From Thiomicrorhabdus sp. Milos-T2 (GTDB lineage Bacteria; Pseudomonadota; Gammaproteobacteria; Thiomicrospirales; Thiomicrospiraceae), in contig NZ_KL370891.1 in the NCBI RefSeq assembly GCF_000702325.1, positions 1 to 64,000 of the forward strand: a stretch of 64,000 nucleotides of DNA, given 5' to 3'. The position numbers and the translations under genes are program-made. The notes beneath the pieces were generated by a model that saw only the letters and a program-made list of their open reading frames with translations, was not told the origin of the DNA and made no database searches. This document shows, piece by piece, positions 45,247 through 55,077 of the stretch (the stretch's first letter is position 1; each line of letters opens with the position of its first letter).

Positions 45247-45612
45247 TTATCCAGGTATTGTTTCAAAAAATTTCTTATATTCAACAGTCTTATTGGCAAT
45301 GCTACCACCAATATAATACTCAAAATCAACCTCATGACATGAGTGTACTTGCACCTTAAGGTTAACAGGAATCATGGTATTAGCCGATTTTCGTTCAAAA
45401 GTAATTTCGATTTGTTCATCAGCATTTAACGGAATGGCGGATAAAAAACCTATGCCACTTGATGAAAGATTAATAATGGTTGTGTAAACCGTATGGTCTT
45501 TTTGGATGAGTATGGATGGCAAATGAGCAGGAAGTCTAGCTTCTCTTCTACGATCTACGTAGTCTTTATTGTTATTAAGTGGTTGTAAAGGGTTATTTGC
45601 CATGAGCTTCAT
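45247..45612 (-). CDS. PilZ domain protein (1)
   Basis: Probable c-di-GMP receptor. Single PilZ domain with the binding motifs RRREARLP (RxxxR) and NLSSSGIGF (NxSxxG type), at about residues 19-24 and 49-57. 121 residues, cytoplasmic. It is paralogous to the next gene (45711-46052) and lies in the same orientation downstream of it, so both may be expressed together. The start may be three codons later (MANNPLQ). The output partner is unknown. Confidence 0.85.
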   Translation of the reverse strand: MKLMANNPLQPLNNNKDYVDRRREARLPAHLPSILIQKDHTVYTTIINLSSSGIGFLSAIPLNADEQIEITFERKSANTMIPVNLKVQVHSCHEVDFEYYIGGSIANKTVEYKKFFETIPG

Positions 45613-45710
45613 TAATCCAATGGTTAGTAATAATGAGTGAATAAACCAATATAGTTTAGCAAATCTAATTCAACATTATAATTAGTGAATAGACTTATTT
45701 ATCGATTTTA

Positions 45711-46052
45711 TTAAGCCGCCGTTAGTTGGTCAAATAATTTTAAATATTCTTGGCTAGGTTGTTCAATTCTAACACCAATATGACTTTCATTGCTGTAAGT
45801 AAAACAGTGTTTAATTTCAGCTTTAAATTGAAAGGGTTTCACTTCTTTATTTTCTTGGCTGCTTGGAATATCAAAGTGTATTTCAATGCGGCTGTGGATT
45901 TTTGGCATTTCGCTGGAAATAAAGCCAATACCATGACGAGAAAAATCTGTCATTGTTGCATAGATATTTTTATTATCAATAATCATTAGAACGGGTCTGC
46001 TAGAAGGTAAACGCAGGTTTTCACGTCTTTCTGCTTGATTGGCATTGGTCAT
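45711..46052 (-). CDS. PilZ domain protein (2)
   Basis: Single-domain PilZ protein with RRENLRLP (RxxxR) and DFSRHGIGF ([D/N]xSxxG), so c-di-GMP binding is likely. 113 residues. A tandem paralogue of the gene at 45247, 98 bases upstream of it. It is divergent from the gamma-carbonic-anhydrase-like gene. The two may answer c-di-GMP from the neighbouring Cache-GGDEF-EAL protein (positional inference). Confidence 0.85.
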   Translation of the reverse strand: MTNANQAERRENLRLPSSRPVLMIIDNKNIYATMTDFSRHGIGFISSEMPKIHSRIEIHFDIPSSQENKEVKPFQFKAEIKHCFTYSNESHIGVRIEQPSQEYLKLFDQLTAA

Positions 46053-46228
46053 ATATTATTCTCGTTAGTCTTAGCCTTTGAGTTTTTATTATAGGTTAAT
46101 TTTTTGAAAATTCTATATTTTGAAAATTCTAATAAATGGTTTTTGTTCTTTATTAATAAGTTTAGCATCTTACACATGCAAGTCATGAATCTATTATTAC
46201 AAGCTTAGTATCTATCCATAAGCTAGGC

Positions 46229-46234
46229 TATAAT
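46229..46234 (+). promoter_or_regulatory. Possible -10 box of the carbonic-anhydrase-like gene
   Basis: TATAAT 24 bases before the start codon; the -35 region (TTAGTA, 18-base spacing) is weak. Confidence 0.35.
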
Positions 46235-46258
46235 CAAAATAGATTAAAAGGAGTGTTA

Positions 46259-46792
46259 ATGATGGCAATTAGAAAATATAAATCGATTGAACCGCAATTA
46301 TCCGAAGGGGCTTGGGTTGATGAAAGTGCCGTGGTAATTGGTAAATGTGTACTAGGTGAGGATGTTGGAATTTGGCCCAATGCGACTTTACGTGGGGATG
46401 TGAACGATATTGTGATTGGTGATCGCTCAAATATTCAAGATGGCGCAGTGGTTCATACCACCCATGAAAGTGATATATCGCAAGGCTCAAAATGCATTGT
46501 GGGTAAAGACGTGACGGTTGGGCATAATGCCGTGTTGCATGGTTGCATTATTGAGGATGAGTGTTTAATTGGTATGGGTGCAGTTGTTTTAGATAATGCT
46601 GTTGTACAAAAAAACGTGTTAGTTGGTGCTAATAGTTTAGTACCGCCAGGCAAGGTTTTAGAAAGCGGTTATTTGTATGTGGGTTCACCCGTAAAGCAAG
46701 CTCGTCCGTTAAATGAAAAGGAGTTGGCGTTTTTTAAATATTCTGCTAACCATTATGTAAAACTAAAAAATGATTTCCAGGCCGAAGAGTGA
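46259..46792 (+). CDS. Gamma-carbonic anhydrase-like hexapeptide protein
   Basis: Left-handed beta-helix trimer of the YrdA/CaiE/gamma-carbonic-anhydrase group. Hexapeptide repeats run through about residues 30-130; candidate zinc ligands are His in VVHTTHE and VGHNAVLHGC. Carbonic anhydrase activity is possible but not certain for this subgroup. Start at ATG 46259 (or 46262) with the ribosome site AAAAGGAG; GTG at 46253 overlaps that site. About 177 residues. The DUF4010 gene follows after 27 bases, suggesting an operon. Confidence 0.88.
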   Translation: MMAIRKYKSIEPQLSEGAWVDESAVVIGKCVLGEDVGIWPNATLRGDVNDIVIGDRSNIQDGAVVHTTHESDISQGSKCIVGKDVTVGHNAVLHGCIIEDECLIGMGAVVLDNAVVQKNVLVGANSLVPPGKVLESGYLYVGSPVKQARPLNEKELAFFKYSANHYVKLKNDFQAEE

Positions 46793-46819
46793 TTTTAGAT
46801 TGAATAGCATGGAAAGACT

Positions 46820-48079
46820 ATGATTGCATTGCAACATGAGCTTTGGGCTCAATTGATACTTATTTTACTATTCAGTTTTTTAACGGGGTCTGAGTTAAGA
46901 GGCTATCAAAACAAGTTTCACGCGGACACGCAAGAATTGTCTTTGGGAACAGTAAGAACCCTGACTTTAACCGGGTTGATGGCAAGTGTGTTCTTTTTGG
47001 TTAACGAATGGCTGTACTTGTTGGGTTTTGCCGCTCTAGCGGTTCTTTTTTCACTGTTATATTGGCAACGTTTAAAACTTCAAAGCGGTAGTCTGCTGAC
47101 TTTTTTGGTGTGGGCGTTAACCTATAGTTATGCGCCTCTCGTTATGATGCAACCCTTATGGTTAGCTTCTGGGGTTTTTGTGGTGATTGTTTTATTGCTT
47201 AACTCTAAGCAAGTCTTAAATGATTGGGAGCAAAAGGTTTCTAATGAAGAGCTAAACACCTTAGCTAAACTGGTTTTGTTAAGTGTTGTTATATTGCCAT
47301 TATTACCTCAAGAGAACATTAATCAATGGCTTCCTGTTTCCCCGTTTAAAATTTGGTTAGCAGTGGTGGTGGTTTCTTCTGTCTCTTATTTAGGTTATGT
47401 CTCACAAAAGTTCTTTGTAAAAGACCAAGGGTTAATGGTAACAGGGATTTTGGGTGGATTATATTCTTCTACTGCAACGACCGTTGTTTTGGCTAAAAAG
47501 TCGATTGAATACCCGCGTTTAAGTTACAAAATGACGGCGGCTATTATTTCTGCAACGGGTTTAATGTATGTGAGGCTGTGGGTTATTGTCGCTTTATTTA
47601 TGTGGAGTGTCGCCCTTGAGCTTTTGCCAATTATGCTTGGGTTAAGTGTGCTTGCTTTTGGCTTGTCATTTATTTACATTCAGGTTGAAAAGCGCAATGG
47701 TGAGCATAAGCACGTTGATAGTAGTGCGGCGCAAAACCCATTAGAGCTTAAAGTGGCCTTTATTTTTGCCGGCTTGTTTGTGCTGATGGCGGTGGTTACT
47801 CAGTTTGTTATGAGTCAATATGGTGATACAGGGGTTCGATATCTTTCGGCTTTAGTGGGCTTTACCGATATTGATCCTTTTGTGCTTTCAATTTTAAATG
47901 GTCAGTATGAGGCTCAAAACACCGTCATAGCGGGGGCGATTTTAATTGCCGCAGGTTCCAATAATTTACTTAAAGCGATTTATGCAATTGTATTAGGTGA
48001 GCCTAAAGCAGGGCGTTACTCTGCATTTTGGTTAGTGTTACTTGGCTTGATTAGTATTACCATTGGATGGCAGTTGTAA
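46820..48079 (+). CDS. DUF4010 (MgtC/SapB-like) membrane protein
   Basis: Polytopic inner-membrane protein with about 11 hydrophobic segments. The N-terminal ELRGYQNKF...GTVRTLTLTGLM follows the MgtC-like domain pattern, and the second half with GLYSSTATTVVLAKKS is the DUF4010 signature. 419 residues. Function not established; a transport role is assumed for the family. Co-directional with and close to the carbonic-anhydrase-like gene. Its 3' palindrome is split by the IS4-family element. Confidence 0.82.
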   Translation: MIALQHELWAQLILILLFSFLTGSELRGYQNKFHADTQELSLGTVRTLTLTGLMASVFFLVNEWLYLLGFAALAVLFSLLYWQRLKLQSGSLLTFLVWALTYSYAPLVMMQPLWLASGVFVVIVLLLNSKQVLNDWEQKVSNEELNTLAKLVLLSVVILPLLPQENINQWLPVSPFKIWLAVVVVSSVSYLGYVSQKFFVKDQGLMVTGILGGLYSSTATTVVLAKKSIEYPRLSYKMTAAIISATGLMYVRLWVIVALFMWSVALELLPIMLGLSVLAFGLSFIYIQVEKRNGEHKHVDSSAAQNPLELKVAFIFAGLFVLMAVVTQFVMSQYGDTGVRYLSALVGFTDIDPFVLSILNGQYEAQNTVIAGAILIAAGSNNLLKAIYAIVLGEPKAGRYSAFWLVLLGLISITIGWQL

Positions 48080-48140
48080 TAGGATTGTCTTGCTTTGTGA
48101 GACCTTTGCACTGTTCTTAAATATAAACGACCAGGCCTGG

Positions 48141-49438
48141 CACTAGTGTCCGGAATAATATTTCAGTACCACAATTCATATACCAGCCTCCCATAGCGGA
48201 AGTTGGTATTTCTTAAACTCTTCCCGTTGTTGTTTTCGCCTAAAGTATTCACTCTGCTGAATAGGTCTTTCAAACAACCCATGAGCAAGCCGCCAAAACG
48301 TTACTCTCAACGGTTCTGCTGACTTATTTTTCATCTGTTCAAGCTTAATCAATAGATACACAATAAGGGCTGATAGCACTTGGATACGAACAGCATTACT
48401 GTTTTGGCCAATGAAGCTTTTGATTTTGAGGTGTTGTTTAATCCATTTAAAAAATAATTCAATTTGCCAGCGTTGCTTGTATAGATGGGCAATCTCTTGA
48501 GCTGAACGCTCGAAGTCATTGGTAATCAATACCAATTCACCTTTATTATCGTCACGTTTGACAACAACACGGCGCATCTGGAATTGACCAAGACGTTTTT
48601 TCTGGCTTGAACCACTAAACTCAATGCATTGGTCTTCAAGAATATGAGGGGCTTTTTCATCGAGTTCGTAGGATTGTATGACGGTAATTGCCGCTCTTTT
48701 TTTCAAACGACAGACCAGCTTGATTTTTTGGTCATTGAGCTTTTTCCACCAGAGGTAGTCTAAGTACCCTTTATCCATCACATAGGTTGAACCTGGTTCT
48801 AAATTCCACTCTCGTGCTTGAGTAATATCAGGAATATTGGCCTGTGTGATTTCAAAACAAACAGGGACTTGGTTGGATAGTTCTAGTTGCATATGCAGCT
48901 TAAAGCCTGTGACTCGAGAACCTTGTACTGCCCAGTCAAAACCTTTACCGAGCAGTTGAATTGGAGAAGAGTCTATTAGATAGGTAAAAGCGTGGAGTTC
49001 TTTTCGTAATTGTCGATTCACACCAGCCATGAGTTGTTGGCAAAGTGCTTGGTAGACATCAGCAGAGCGTTTACGGTTTGCTTCAGATAATGTGCTGCGT
49101 TTCAGCTCTTTTACGCCTAAGTGGTAGTGGTGAGAGGATTGGGCGTTAAACCCTTCAACCAACTGGCGTAATGATTTAGTGCCACTAAGTTGTGCGTACA
49201 TCATCGCGACTAATTGATTCCAGCTACTAAACCCTTTGGCGTGTTTATCGGTTTGATATTGATGAACAAGTGATTGAAAAGTGGTACGAATGGGTTTTAA
49301 AAATTGGGCAAATCGGGTAGAGTTAAACATAGCCGTAATCTCATTGTTTTTGAAGTCTATTTCGTGGTGGAAATACTTCTATCCTAGGAGTTACGGCTTT
49401 TTTGTCAAGGCTTTTAATATTTATTCCGGACACTAGTG
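48141..49438 (-). mobile_element. IS4-family insertion sequence in a CCAGGCCTGG palindrome
   Basis: 1,298-bp element with 18-bp perfect terminal inverted repeats CACTAGTGTCCGGAATAA, flanked by a 10-bp target duplication that is exactly CCAGGCCTGG (48131-48140 and 49439-49448). Excising it restores a longer hairpin with arms CTTAAATATAAA (48116-48127) and TTTATATTTAAG (49452-49463) between convergent genes. Outside this lie a MITE-type end GAGACCTTTGCAC (48099-48111) and a weaker partner near 49472. A GCCGTAA/TTACGGC pair followed by T at the transposase side may block outside transcription. Confidence 0.93.
48176..49330 (-). CDS. IS4-family DDE transposase
   Basis: Cut-and-paste transposase. 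DDE catalytic residues sit in YLIDSSPIQL, YVMDKGYLDY and the IS4 signature YKQRWQIELFFKWIKQHL (Y-2-R-3-E-6-K). An N-terminal DUF4372-like region, HAKGFSSWNQLVAMMYAQL, is present. 384 residues, uninterrupted, so the element may be active. Likely a single-copy insertion in this window. Confidence 0.95.
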   Translation of the reverse strand: MFNSTRFAQFLKPIRTTFQSLVHQYQTDKHAKGFSSWNQLVAMMYAQLSGTKSLRQLVEGFNAQSSHHYHLGVKELKRSTLSEANRKRSADVYQALCQQLMAGVNRQLRKELHAFTYLIDSSPIQLLGKGFDWAVQGSRVTGFKLHMQLELSNQVPVCFEITQANIPDITQAREWNLEPGSTYVMDKGYLDYLWWKKLNDQKIKLVCRLKKRAAITVIQSYELDEKAPHILEDQCIEFSGSSQKKRLGQFQMRRVVVKRDDNKGELVLITNDFERSAQEIAHLYKQRWQIELFFKWIKQHLKIKSFIGQNSNAVRIQVLSALIVYLLIKLEQMKNKSAEPLRVTFWRLAHGLFERPIQQSEYFRRKQQREEFKKYQLPLWEAGI

Positions 49439-49497
49439 CCAGGCCTGGTAATTTATATTTAAGTAAGAAATGTGCAAGGGTTACAAGTAAGGTGTTT

Positions 49498-50331
49498 TTA
49501 AACGAGAGTTTCTCTTACTTGTTTTATGATTGTTGCTGTTTCAGGTCTGACACCACGCCAAATATAAAATGCCTCGGCCGCTTGACCCACTAGCATGCCT
49601 AAACCATCCATGGTTTTACAGCTAGGTTGCGCTTGTTTTGCCCAATCCATAAAAATGGTTGGTTTAGCGCCATACATCATGTCGTAGACTAAGCTATCTT
49701 GACCAATAACGGTATCTGAAATTGGTGGCAGTTTACCCTCTAAACTTGCAGATGTTCCATTAATAATAATATCAAACGTGTGTTCTGGAATATCCTCCCA
49801 GCCACTTGCCGTAATGGGTGTTGGGGTTTTAAAACGCTCACCTAAAACTTGAGCCCGTTTAGCGGTACGATTTGCAATATGTACCAGGCCTGGTTGCTTT
49901 TCTAGCAACGGTTCTAAAATACCTTGAACGGCACCTCCTGCGCCTAAAATGAGTACTTTTTTATCTTTAAATGAGGTTTGACCATTGATTTCAATGTCAT
50001 TGACTAAGCCAATACCATCAGTGTTCTCACCAGAGATGGTTCCATCCTCATTAAATGTATAGGTGTTAACAGCGTGAGCTGTTTGTGCCCGGCTGCTTAA
50101 TTTATCAGCAAACTCAAACCCATCTAATTTGTAAGGGACGGTAATATTAAGGCCTTTATAGCCTTGGTTTTTAAGATTGGCCACTTCCCATCTAAAGGAG
50201 GTTTCTTCAGAATCGATTAAAATGGCTTCATAAACTAAATCTTGTTGAGTTTGTTCAGCAAATAACCGATGGATAAGAGGTGACTTTGAATGGCCAATTG
50301 GAAAACCAACGACTGCATATTTATCTGTCAT
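49498..50331 (-). CDS. aroE: Shikimate dehydrogenase
   Basis: NADPH-dependent reduction of 3-dehydroshikimate. Substrate motif GFPIGHSKSPLIH, catalytic Lys in NITVPYK, SGENTDGIGL and the NADP loop LGAGGAVQGI. Start at ATG 50331 (MTDKYAVVG), 5 bases after the hemB stop; the longer frame from 50364 overlaps hemB. About 277 residues. hemB-aroE form an operon. A palindrome at 49884 encodes QPGLV. Confidence 0.95.
   Translation of the reverse strand: MTDKYAVVGFPIGHSKSPLIHRLFAEQTQQDLVYEAILIDSEETSFRWEVANLKNQGYKGLNITVPYKLDGFEFADKLSSRAQTAHAVNTYTFNEDGTISGENTDGIGLVNDIEINGQTSFKDKKVLILGAGGAVQGILEPLLEKQPGLVHIANRTAKRAQVLGERFKTPTPITASGWEDIPEHTFDIIINGTSASLEGKLPPISDTVIGQDSLVYDMMYGAKPTIFMDWAKQAQPSCKTMDGLGMLVGQAAEAFYIWRGVRPETATIIKQVRETLV
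49884..49893. repeat. CCAGGCCTGG palindrome inside aroE
   Basis: Exact copy, read on the minus strand as Gln-Pro-Gly-Leu-Val. Confidence 0.85.
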
Positions 50332-50336
50332 TATGA

Positions 50337-51365
<1,029 letters not shown>

Positions 51366-51450
51366 TTATATATGGCTGTATTGGAGTGAATAGATTTTAT
51401 TGTGAAGCAAATGATACCTTTCACAGCATTAAAAATAAAGGAACCTGAGT

Positions 51451-51900
51451 GTGGATAATTTAATGGAATACGTTTTTTTTGATGAAAGTTTAGCCAAACG
51501 TTTTCAGCAGTATTGTAATGGATTAGGAATAAAAACTGACTTAGAAGCCGACGTGACTCATACGGATGATGATTCTTTTACCATTAAAATTGTAGAAGAA
51601 TTAAGTGAAGAGACGACTGAAAAAATAGAAGAAGAATATGGTGAAATGCTGTTTGGAGAACAAGCTTCGATGGTGGAAGGCAATGATGATGCTGGAGCCA
51701 TTGCTGATGCTTGCGGAGTTCAGGTTCAGCTTCAGTCAGGTCAATTTACCACAGTAGCGATTCACCCAGAGGTTATGAATAAAATTCTATCGGTACTAAC
51801 GATTGATGAATTGCAGCAATTTTTAAGTCAAGTGGCTGAAGATATTGAAAATCCAAAAATGGGGCCAATATGTTCTCGCAAAGACTTACCCACTACATAG
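51451..51900 (+). CDS. Unknown acidic 149-residue protein
   Basis: Not recognised. A strongly acidic cytoplasmic protein (EELSEETTEKIEEEYGEML) ending with a Cys-containing MGPICSRKDLP. No signal peptide or membrane segment. Start GTG 51451 with the good ribosome site AAAGGAA; ATG 51463 is an alternative. It stands alone between hemB and soxC. Gene reality is supported by the ribosome site and codon use. Confidence 0.65.
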   Translation: MDNLMEYVFFDESLAKRFQQYCNGLGIKTDLEADVTHTDDDSFTIKIVEELSEETTEKIEEEYGEMLFGEQASMVEGNDDAGAIADACGVQVQLQSGQFTTVAIHPEVMNKILSVLTIDELQQFLSQVAEDIENPKMGPICSRKDLPTT

Positions 51901-52154
51901 TGTGTTTTTAGGGTAAATTTTAAACATTATAGAAACTACACAAACACCTTATAAAAAAATTATATAAGAGAATCCTAATTTTTCTTGTGTTTGGACTTGC
52001 AGTTGTAAATTTTAATATTTATTATAGCTAGCCAGCAATAACTGTATTGGCTTGGTTGTTTTCAACTAATTGGCAATCAGGCTATTAAGATAATGTAAAC
52101 TCTTGAATCTGGGGTGTTACTTAATTAAGAAGTAAGGCCATCAAGGAGCAATAA

Positions 52155-53516
52155 ATGACAGATCAAATCGTAGAAAAGGTTGCAGTACAGACTGATGACA
52201 GTCGCAACCAAGGTCGACGCGCCTTTTTAAAAGGTAGTGCGGCTGTAGCTGGTGGTGTGATGTTCACTAAAGCAGCTAGTGCAGCAGAAGGTGCTGGTTA
52301 TGATGCTAAGAAAGCAGTAGCCCCTTATGCTGGTAAAGAAGAAATTACAACCGTATTACAAGATGGAGCGGCTCGAAAGTCTCTTGGTTTTGGTGTTCGT
52401 AAGTATCCATACGGAATGCCTTCTCCTTTTGAAAAAGAAGTTCAGCGTCGTACACTTGAGTGGTTAACACCAGATTCAATGGCGTCTATCACAATGTCTC
52501 CAATTCACCAGTTAAATGGTATTATCACGCCAAACGGTTTGCACTTTGAACGTTACCATGGTGGTGTACCAACTATTAACCCTGAAGAGCACCGTCTAGT
52601 TATTCACGGTCTTGTTGAACGTCCATTAATCTTTACTATGGATGATCTTAAGCGTTTCCCTTCAGTATCACGTATTCACTTCATCGAATGTCCTGCTAAC
52701 GGAGCATTAGAGTGGAAAGGTGTTCAGTTGAACTCAGTTCAGTGGACTCACGGTATGATGTCTTGTGTTGAATACACAGGTGTTCGTCTATCTGACCTAT
52801 TGAAAGAAGCGGGTATTAAGCCAGAAGGTAAGTGGATTATTCCTGAAGGTGCTGATGCATCTGGTATGTCTCGTTCACTTCCTCTTGAGTTAGCTATGGA
52901 TGATTGTTTCGTAGCTTATGCTCAGAACGGTGAAGCGTTACGTCGTGAACAAGGTTACCCAATTCGTTTAGTTGTTCCTGGTTGTGAAGCAAACATGTGG
53001 GTTAAATACCTACGTCGTATCATGGTTCACGATGTTCCTTTACAACACCGTGAAGAAACTTCTAAATATACAGAGTTAATGCCTGATGGAACTGCACAGC
53101 GTTTCTCATGGTATATGGAAGCAAACTCAGTAATTACCTACCCATCTCCGGACTTTAAAATGCAAGGTCCTGGTACATACTATATTCGTGGTATAGCTTG
53201 GTCAGGTCGTGGTAAAGTTGCTCACGTTGATGTTTCATTTGACGGTGGTAAAAACTGGAAAGAAGCTCACTTCACATCTCCTGTATTAGATAAAGCTTGG
53301 ACACGTTTCGAAGTTGAGTGGGAATGGGATGGTTCAGAAGCATTCTTAATGAGCCGTGTTACTGATGAAACTGGTTATGTACAACCTCCTATGCCGCAAA
53401 TGCGTAACTTAGAAGGTACTAACAACGTTTATCACCGTACAGCTATGGTTACATGGCGTGTGCACGCATGGGAAAATGGTAAAAGCGGAGGCATGGTAGA
53501 AAATGTTCAGTACTAA
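52155..53516 (+). CDS. soxC: SoxC, molybdenum subunit of sulfane dehydrogenase
   Basis: Molybdenum-cofactor subunit of the SoxCD complex, which oxidises the SoxY-bound sulfane sulfur in the periplasm. A twin-arginine signal (GRRAFLKGSAAVAGG, ~21-36) fits export of a folded cofactor protein. The sulfite-oxidase fold shows the cofactor-ligating Cys in FIECPANGALEW (~179), followed by SCVEYTGVRLSDLL and a C-terminal dimerisation domain. 453 residues. Strong ribosome site AAGGAG. It overlaps soxD by 14 bases. The Moco synthesis genes lie downstream. Confidence 0.93.
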   Translation: MTDQIVEKVAVQTDDSRNQGRRAFLKGSAAVAGGVMFTKAASAAEGAGYDAKKAVAPYAGKEEITTVLQDGAARKSLGFGVRKYPYGMPSPFEKEVQRRTLEWLTPDSMASITMSPIHQLNGIITPNGLHFERYHGGVPTINPEEHRLVIHGLVERPLIFTMDDLKRFPSVSRIHFIECPANGALEWKGVQLNSVQWTHGMMSCVEYTGVRLSDLLKEAGIKPEGKWIIPEGADASGMSRSLPLELAMDDCFVAYAQNGEALRREQGYPIRLVVPGCEANMWVKYLRRIMVHDVPLQHREETSKYTELMPDGTAQRFSWYMEANSVITYPSPDFKMQGPGTYYIRGIAWSGRGKVAHVDVSFDGGKNWKEAHFTSPVLDKAWTRFEVEWEWDGSEAFLMSRVTDETGYVQPPMPQMRNLEGTNNVYHRTAMVTWRVHAWENGKSGGMVENVQY

Positions 53517-54573
53517 AAAAACGTTAGTTGTAACTATGGTTACAGCATTATTCTCAGGTTCTGTTTTAGCTATGTCTGGAAATTCAGACACTAATGCAGC
53601 ATCGGGTGAAAAAATTGATGGTAAATACGCTGCAAATTATGAGCAAATCATTAAAGATGCAGACGGTAAATACCTTGATTCTCAAGTTATCGAAGCGATT
53701 CTTGGTAAAGATGCCGCTTACGGTCGTAATGGTTTAGAAGGTAAGTTAGATCCTGCTAACCCTTATTCATTTGAAGTTGAAGACAGTATCGATGGTGGTA
53801 ACCACGGTAATTCTCAATGTAAAGTTCCTGCGGCTTTCGTTGACGTGCATGATTCAGCTAATAAACACTTCCACAATGATTCTAAGTTTGTTGCCAAAGG
53901 GTTTGGTACGCCAATCGCTGAAGCAGCTTTATCAAAATGGAATATTAGCGTTGATGGTGATGGTAAAGGTTTACCTGATTCTAAAGTTGGTATGACTGTA
54001 GAAGAAGGTGGTAAGGTTTACGTTCAGTTCTGTGCGATGTGTCACGGTGAATTTGGTGAGGGAGCTAAGGGTTATTTAGCTTTAGCAGTAGATGAAGATT
54101 TAGTGACTTCAGATTTTACTGATCCAGCACCACAGAAAGCAGTAGGTAACTACTGGCCTTATGCTACGACATTGTTTGATTACATTCGTCGTACAATGCC
54201 ATTCTGGACACCAAATGCGCCTTACATCGGCGATGCTGGTTACATGGGCATGGTTGGTTACATTCTGCAGTCTAACTATGTTCCAATGGATGCAGAAGGT
54301 ACTGAATTAGAAGATGATACTTTCTTCAACGCTGACGTTCTTATGAAAATGAACAAATTCATGAAGAACCAAGGTAACTTCTTCTGTGATCACCGTCCAG
54401 TTATCCATAATGCTCGTTGTATGACGAACTGTGACGACGCTCTTGTTGGTAACGGTAAAGGTGATATTCACAGCTATCGTCAAGCACGTAAACTACCTGA
54501 TGGAACCCCTCAGTACAACGTTCCTCAGCGTTTACATGAAGATAAGCCAGGTGTAGGTCACGCCGGAATGTAA
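53503..54573 (+). CDS. soxD: SoxD-like cytochrome c subunit
   Basis: Electron-accepting partner of SoxC. Sec signal peptide ~1-23 (TALFSGSVLA). Only one c-type heme motif is found, CAMCH (~177-181, VQFCAMCHGEFGEG), with a possible axial Met later in the domain; classical SoxD of Paracoccus binds two hemes. The C-terminal part has extra Cys (FFCDHRP, CMTNCDD) without CxxCH. 356 residues. It overlaps soxC, so translational coupling is likely. No other sox genes are in the window. Confidence 0.87.
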   Translation: MFSTKKTLVVTMVTALFSGSVLAMSGNSDTNAASGEKIDGKYAANYEQIIKDADGKYLDSQVIEAILGKDAAYGRNGLEGKLDPANPYSFEVEDSIDGGNHGNSQCKVPAAFVDVHDSANKHFHNDSKFVAKGFGTPIAEAALSKWNISVDGDGKGLPDSKVGMTVEEGGKVYVQFCAMCHGEFGEGAKGYLALAVDEDLVTSDFTDPAPQKAVGNYWPYATTLFDYIRRTMPFWTPNAPYIGDAGYMGMVGYILQSNYVPMDAEGTELEDDTFFNADVLMKMNKFMKNQGNFFCDHRPVIHNARCMTNCDDALVGNGKGDIHSYRQARKLPDGTPQYNVPQRLHEDKPGVGHAGM

Positions 54574-54582
54574 TTTTTAAGC

Positions 54583-54694
54583 GGCTGAAAAGTCGCTTAG
54601 TACCGCAATCTCATCGTTAGAATCTAGTCACTGACCAATGTCAGCTCCTAGATTCTGCCTTGATCTTACGGTACTAAGACCCTTTCAGCTAGTT
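54583..54694 (+). other. Highly structured region downstream of soxD
   Basis: About 110 bases fold into one long hairpin: outer arms GCTGAAA...CTTAGTACCG and CGGTACTAAG...TTTCAGC (7 + 10 bp), and an inner perfect 9-bp stem AGAATCTAG/CTAGATTCT with a further TGAC/GTCA. It could be an RNA stabiliser of the soxCD transcript, a small RNA, or a repeat relic. Confidence 0.65.
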
Positions 54695-54710
54695 TAAAAA
54701 ACATTTTTTA

Positions 54711-54747
54711 AGAACCCGCTATTACTTTTGTAATTGCGGGTTTTTTT
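54711..54747 (+). terminator. Rho-independent terminator of soxCD
   Basis: Stem AACCCGC-ATTAC / GTAAT-GCGGGTT with loop TTTT, then seven T. Confidence 0.93.
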
Positions 54748-54777
54748 ATGTCTGCTGTTTCTGTATTCTTTTCTAAG

Positions 54778-54793
54778 TTACCAGGCCTGGTAA
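54778..54793. repeat. Intergenic CCAGGCCTGG palindrome, 16 bp
   Basis: Perfect 16-bp palindrome TTACCAGGCCTGGTAA after the soxCD terminator. Confidence 0.88.
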
Positions 54794-54831
54794 GATTCTA
54801 AATTCAATAAAAACAAGGTTTTAATTTAAAT

Positions 54832-54990
54832 GAGACCTTTGCACGAGAGTATGTACGAGTAAAAATGGTTAAAATTCACCTGCTTTTTGTTGAAAAACTT
54901 GTGAATAGCTAGCTATTCACTGCGTTTCTCGCCGCAACCAGGCAAATTTTCTCTCATTTTTCTTTCGCACCTATCTCGTGCAAAGGTCTC
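54832..54990. repeat. MITE-like element, copy E
   Basis: 159-bp short form in the same orientation as C, with perfect ends GAGACCTTTGCAC/GTGCAAAGGTCTC and the central GAATAGCTAGCTATTC. The flanking 5-mers TAAAT and AAAAT differ at one base. It occupies most of the soxD-moaA gap and lies 87 bases before moaA. Confidence 0.86.
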
Positions 54991-55077
54991 AAAATAAATC
55001 ATTGAACTCTAATGTAAATTTCGTGTAAAATGCGTTATTCCCTCTTGGCTATAACGCTGACGAAAAAAGATATAATT

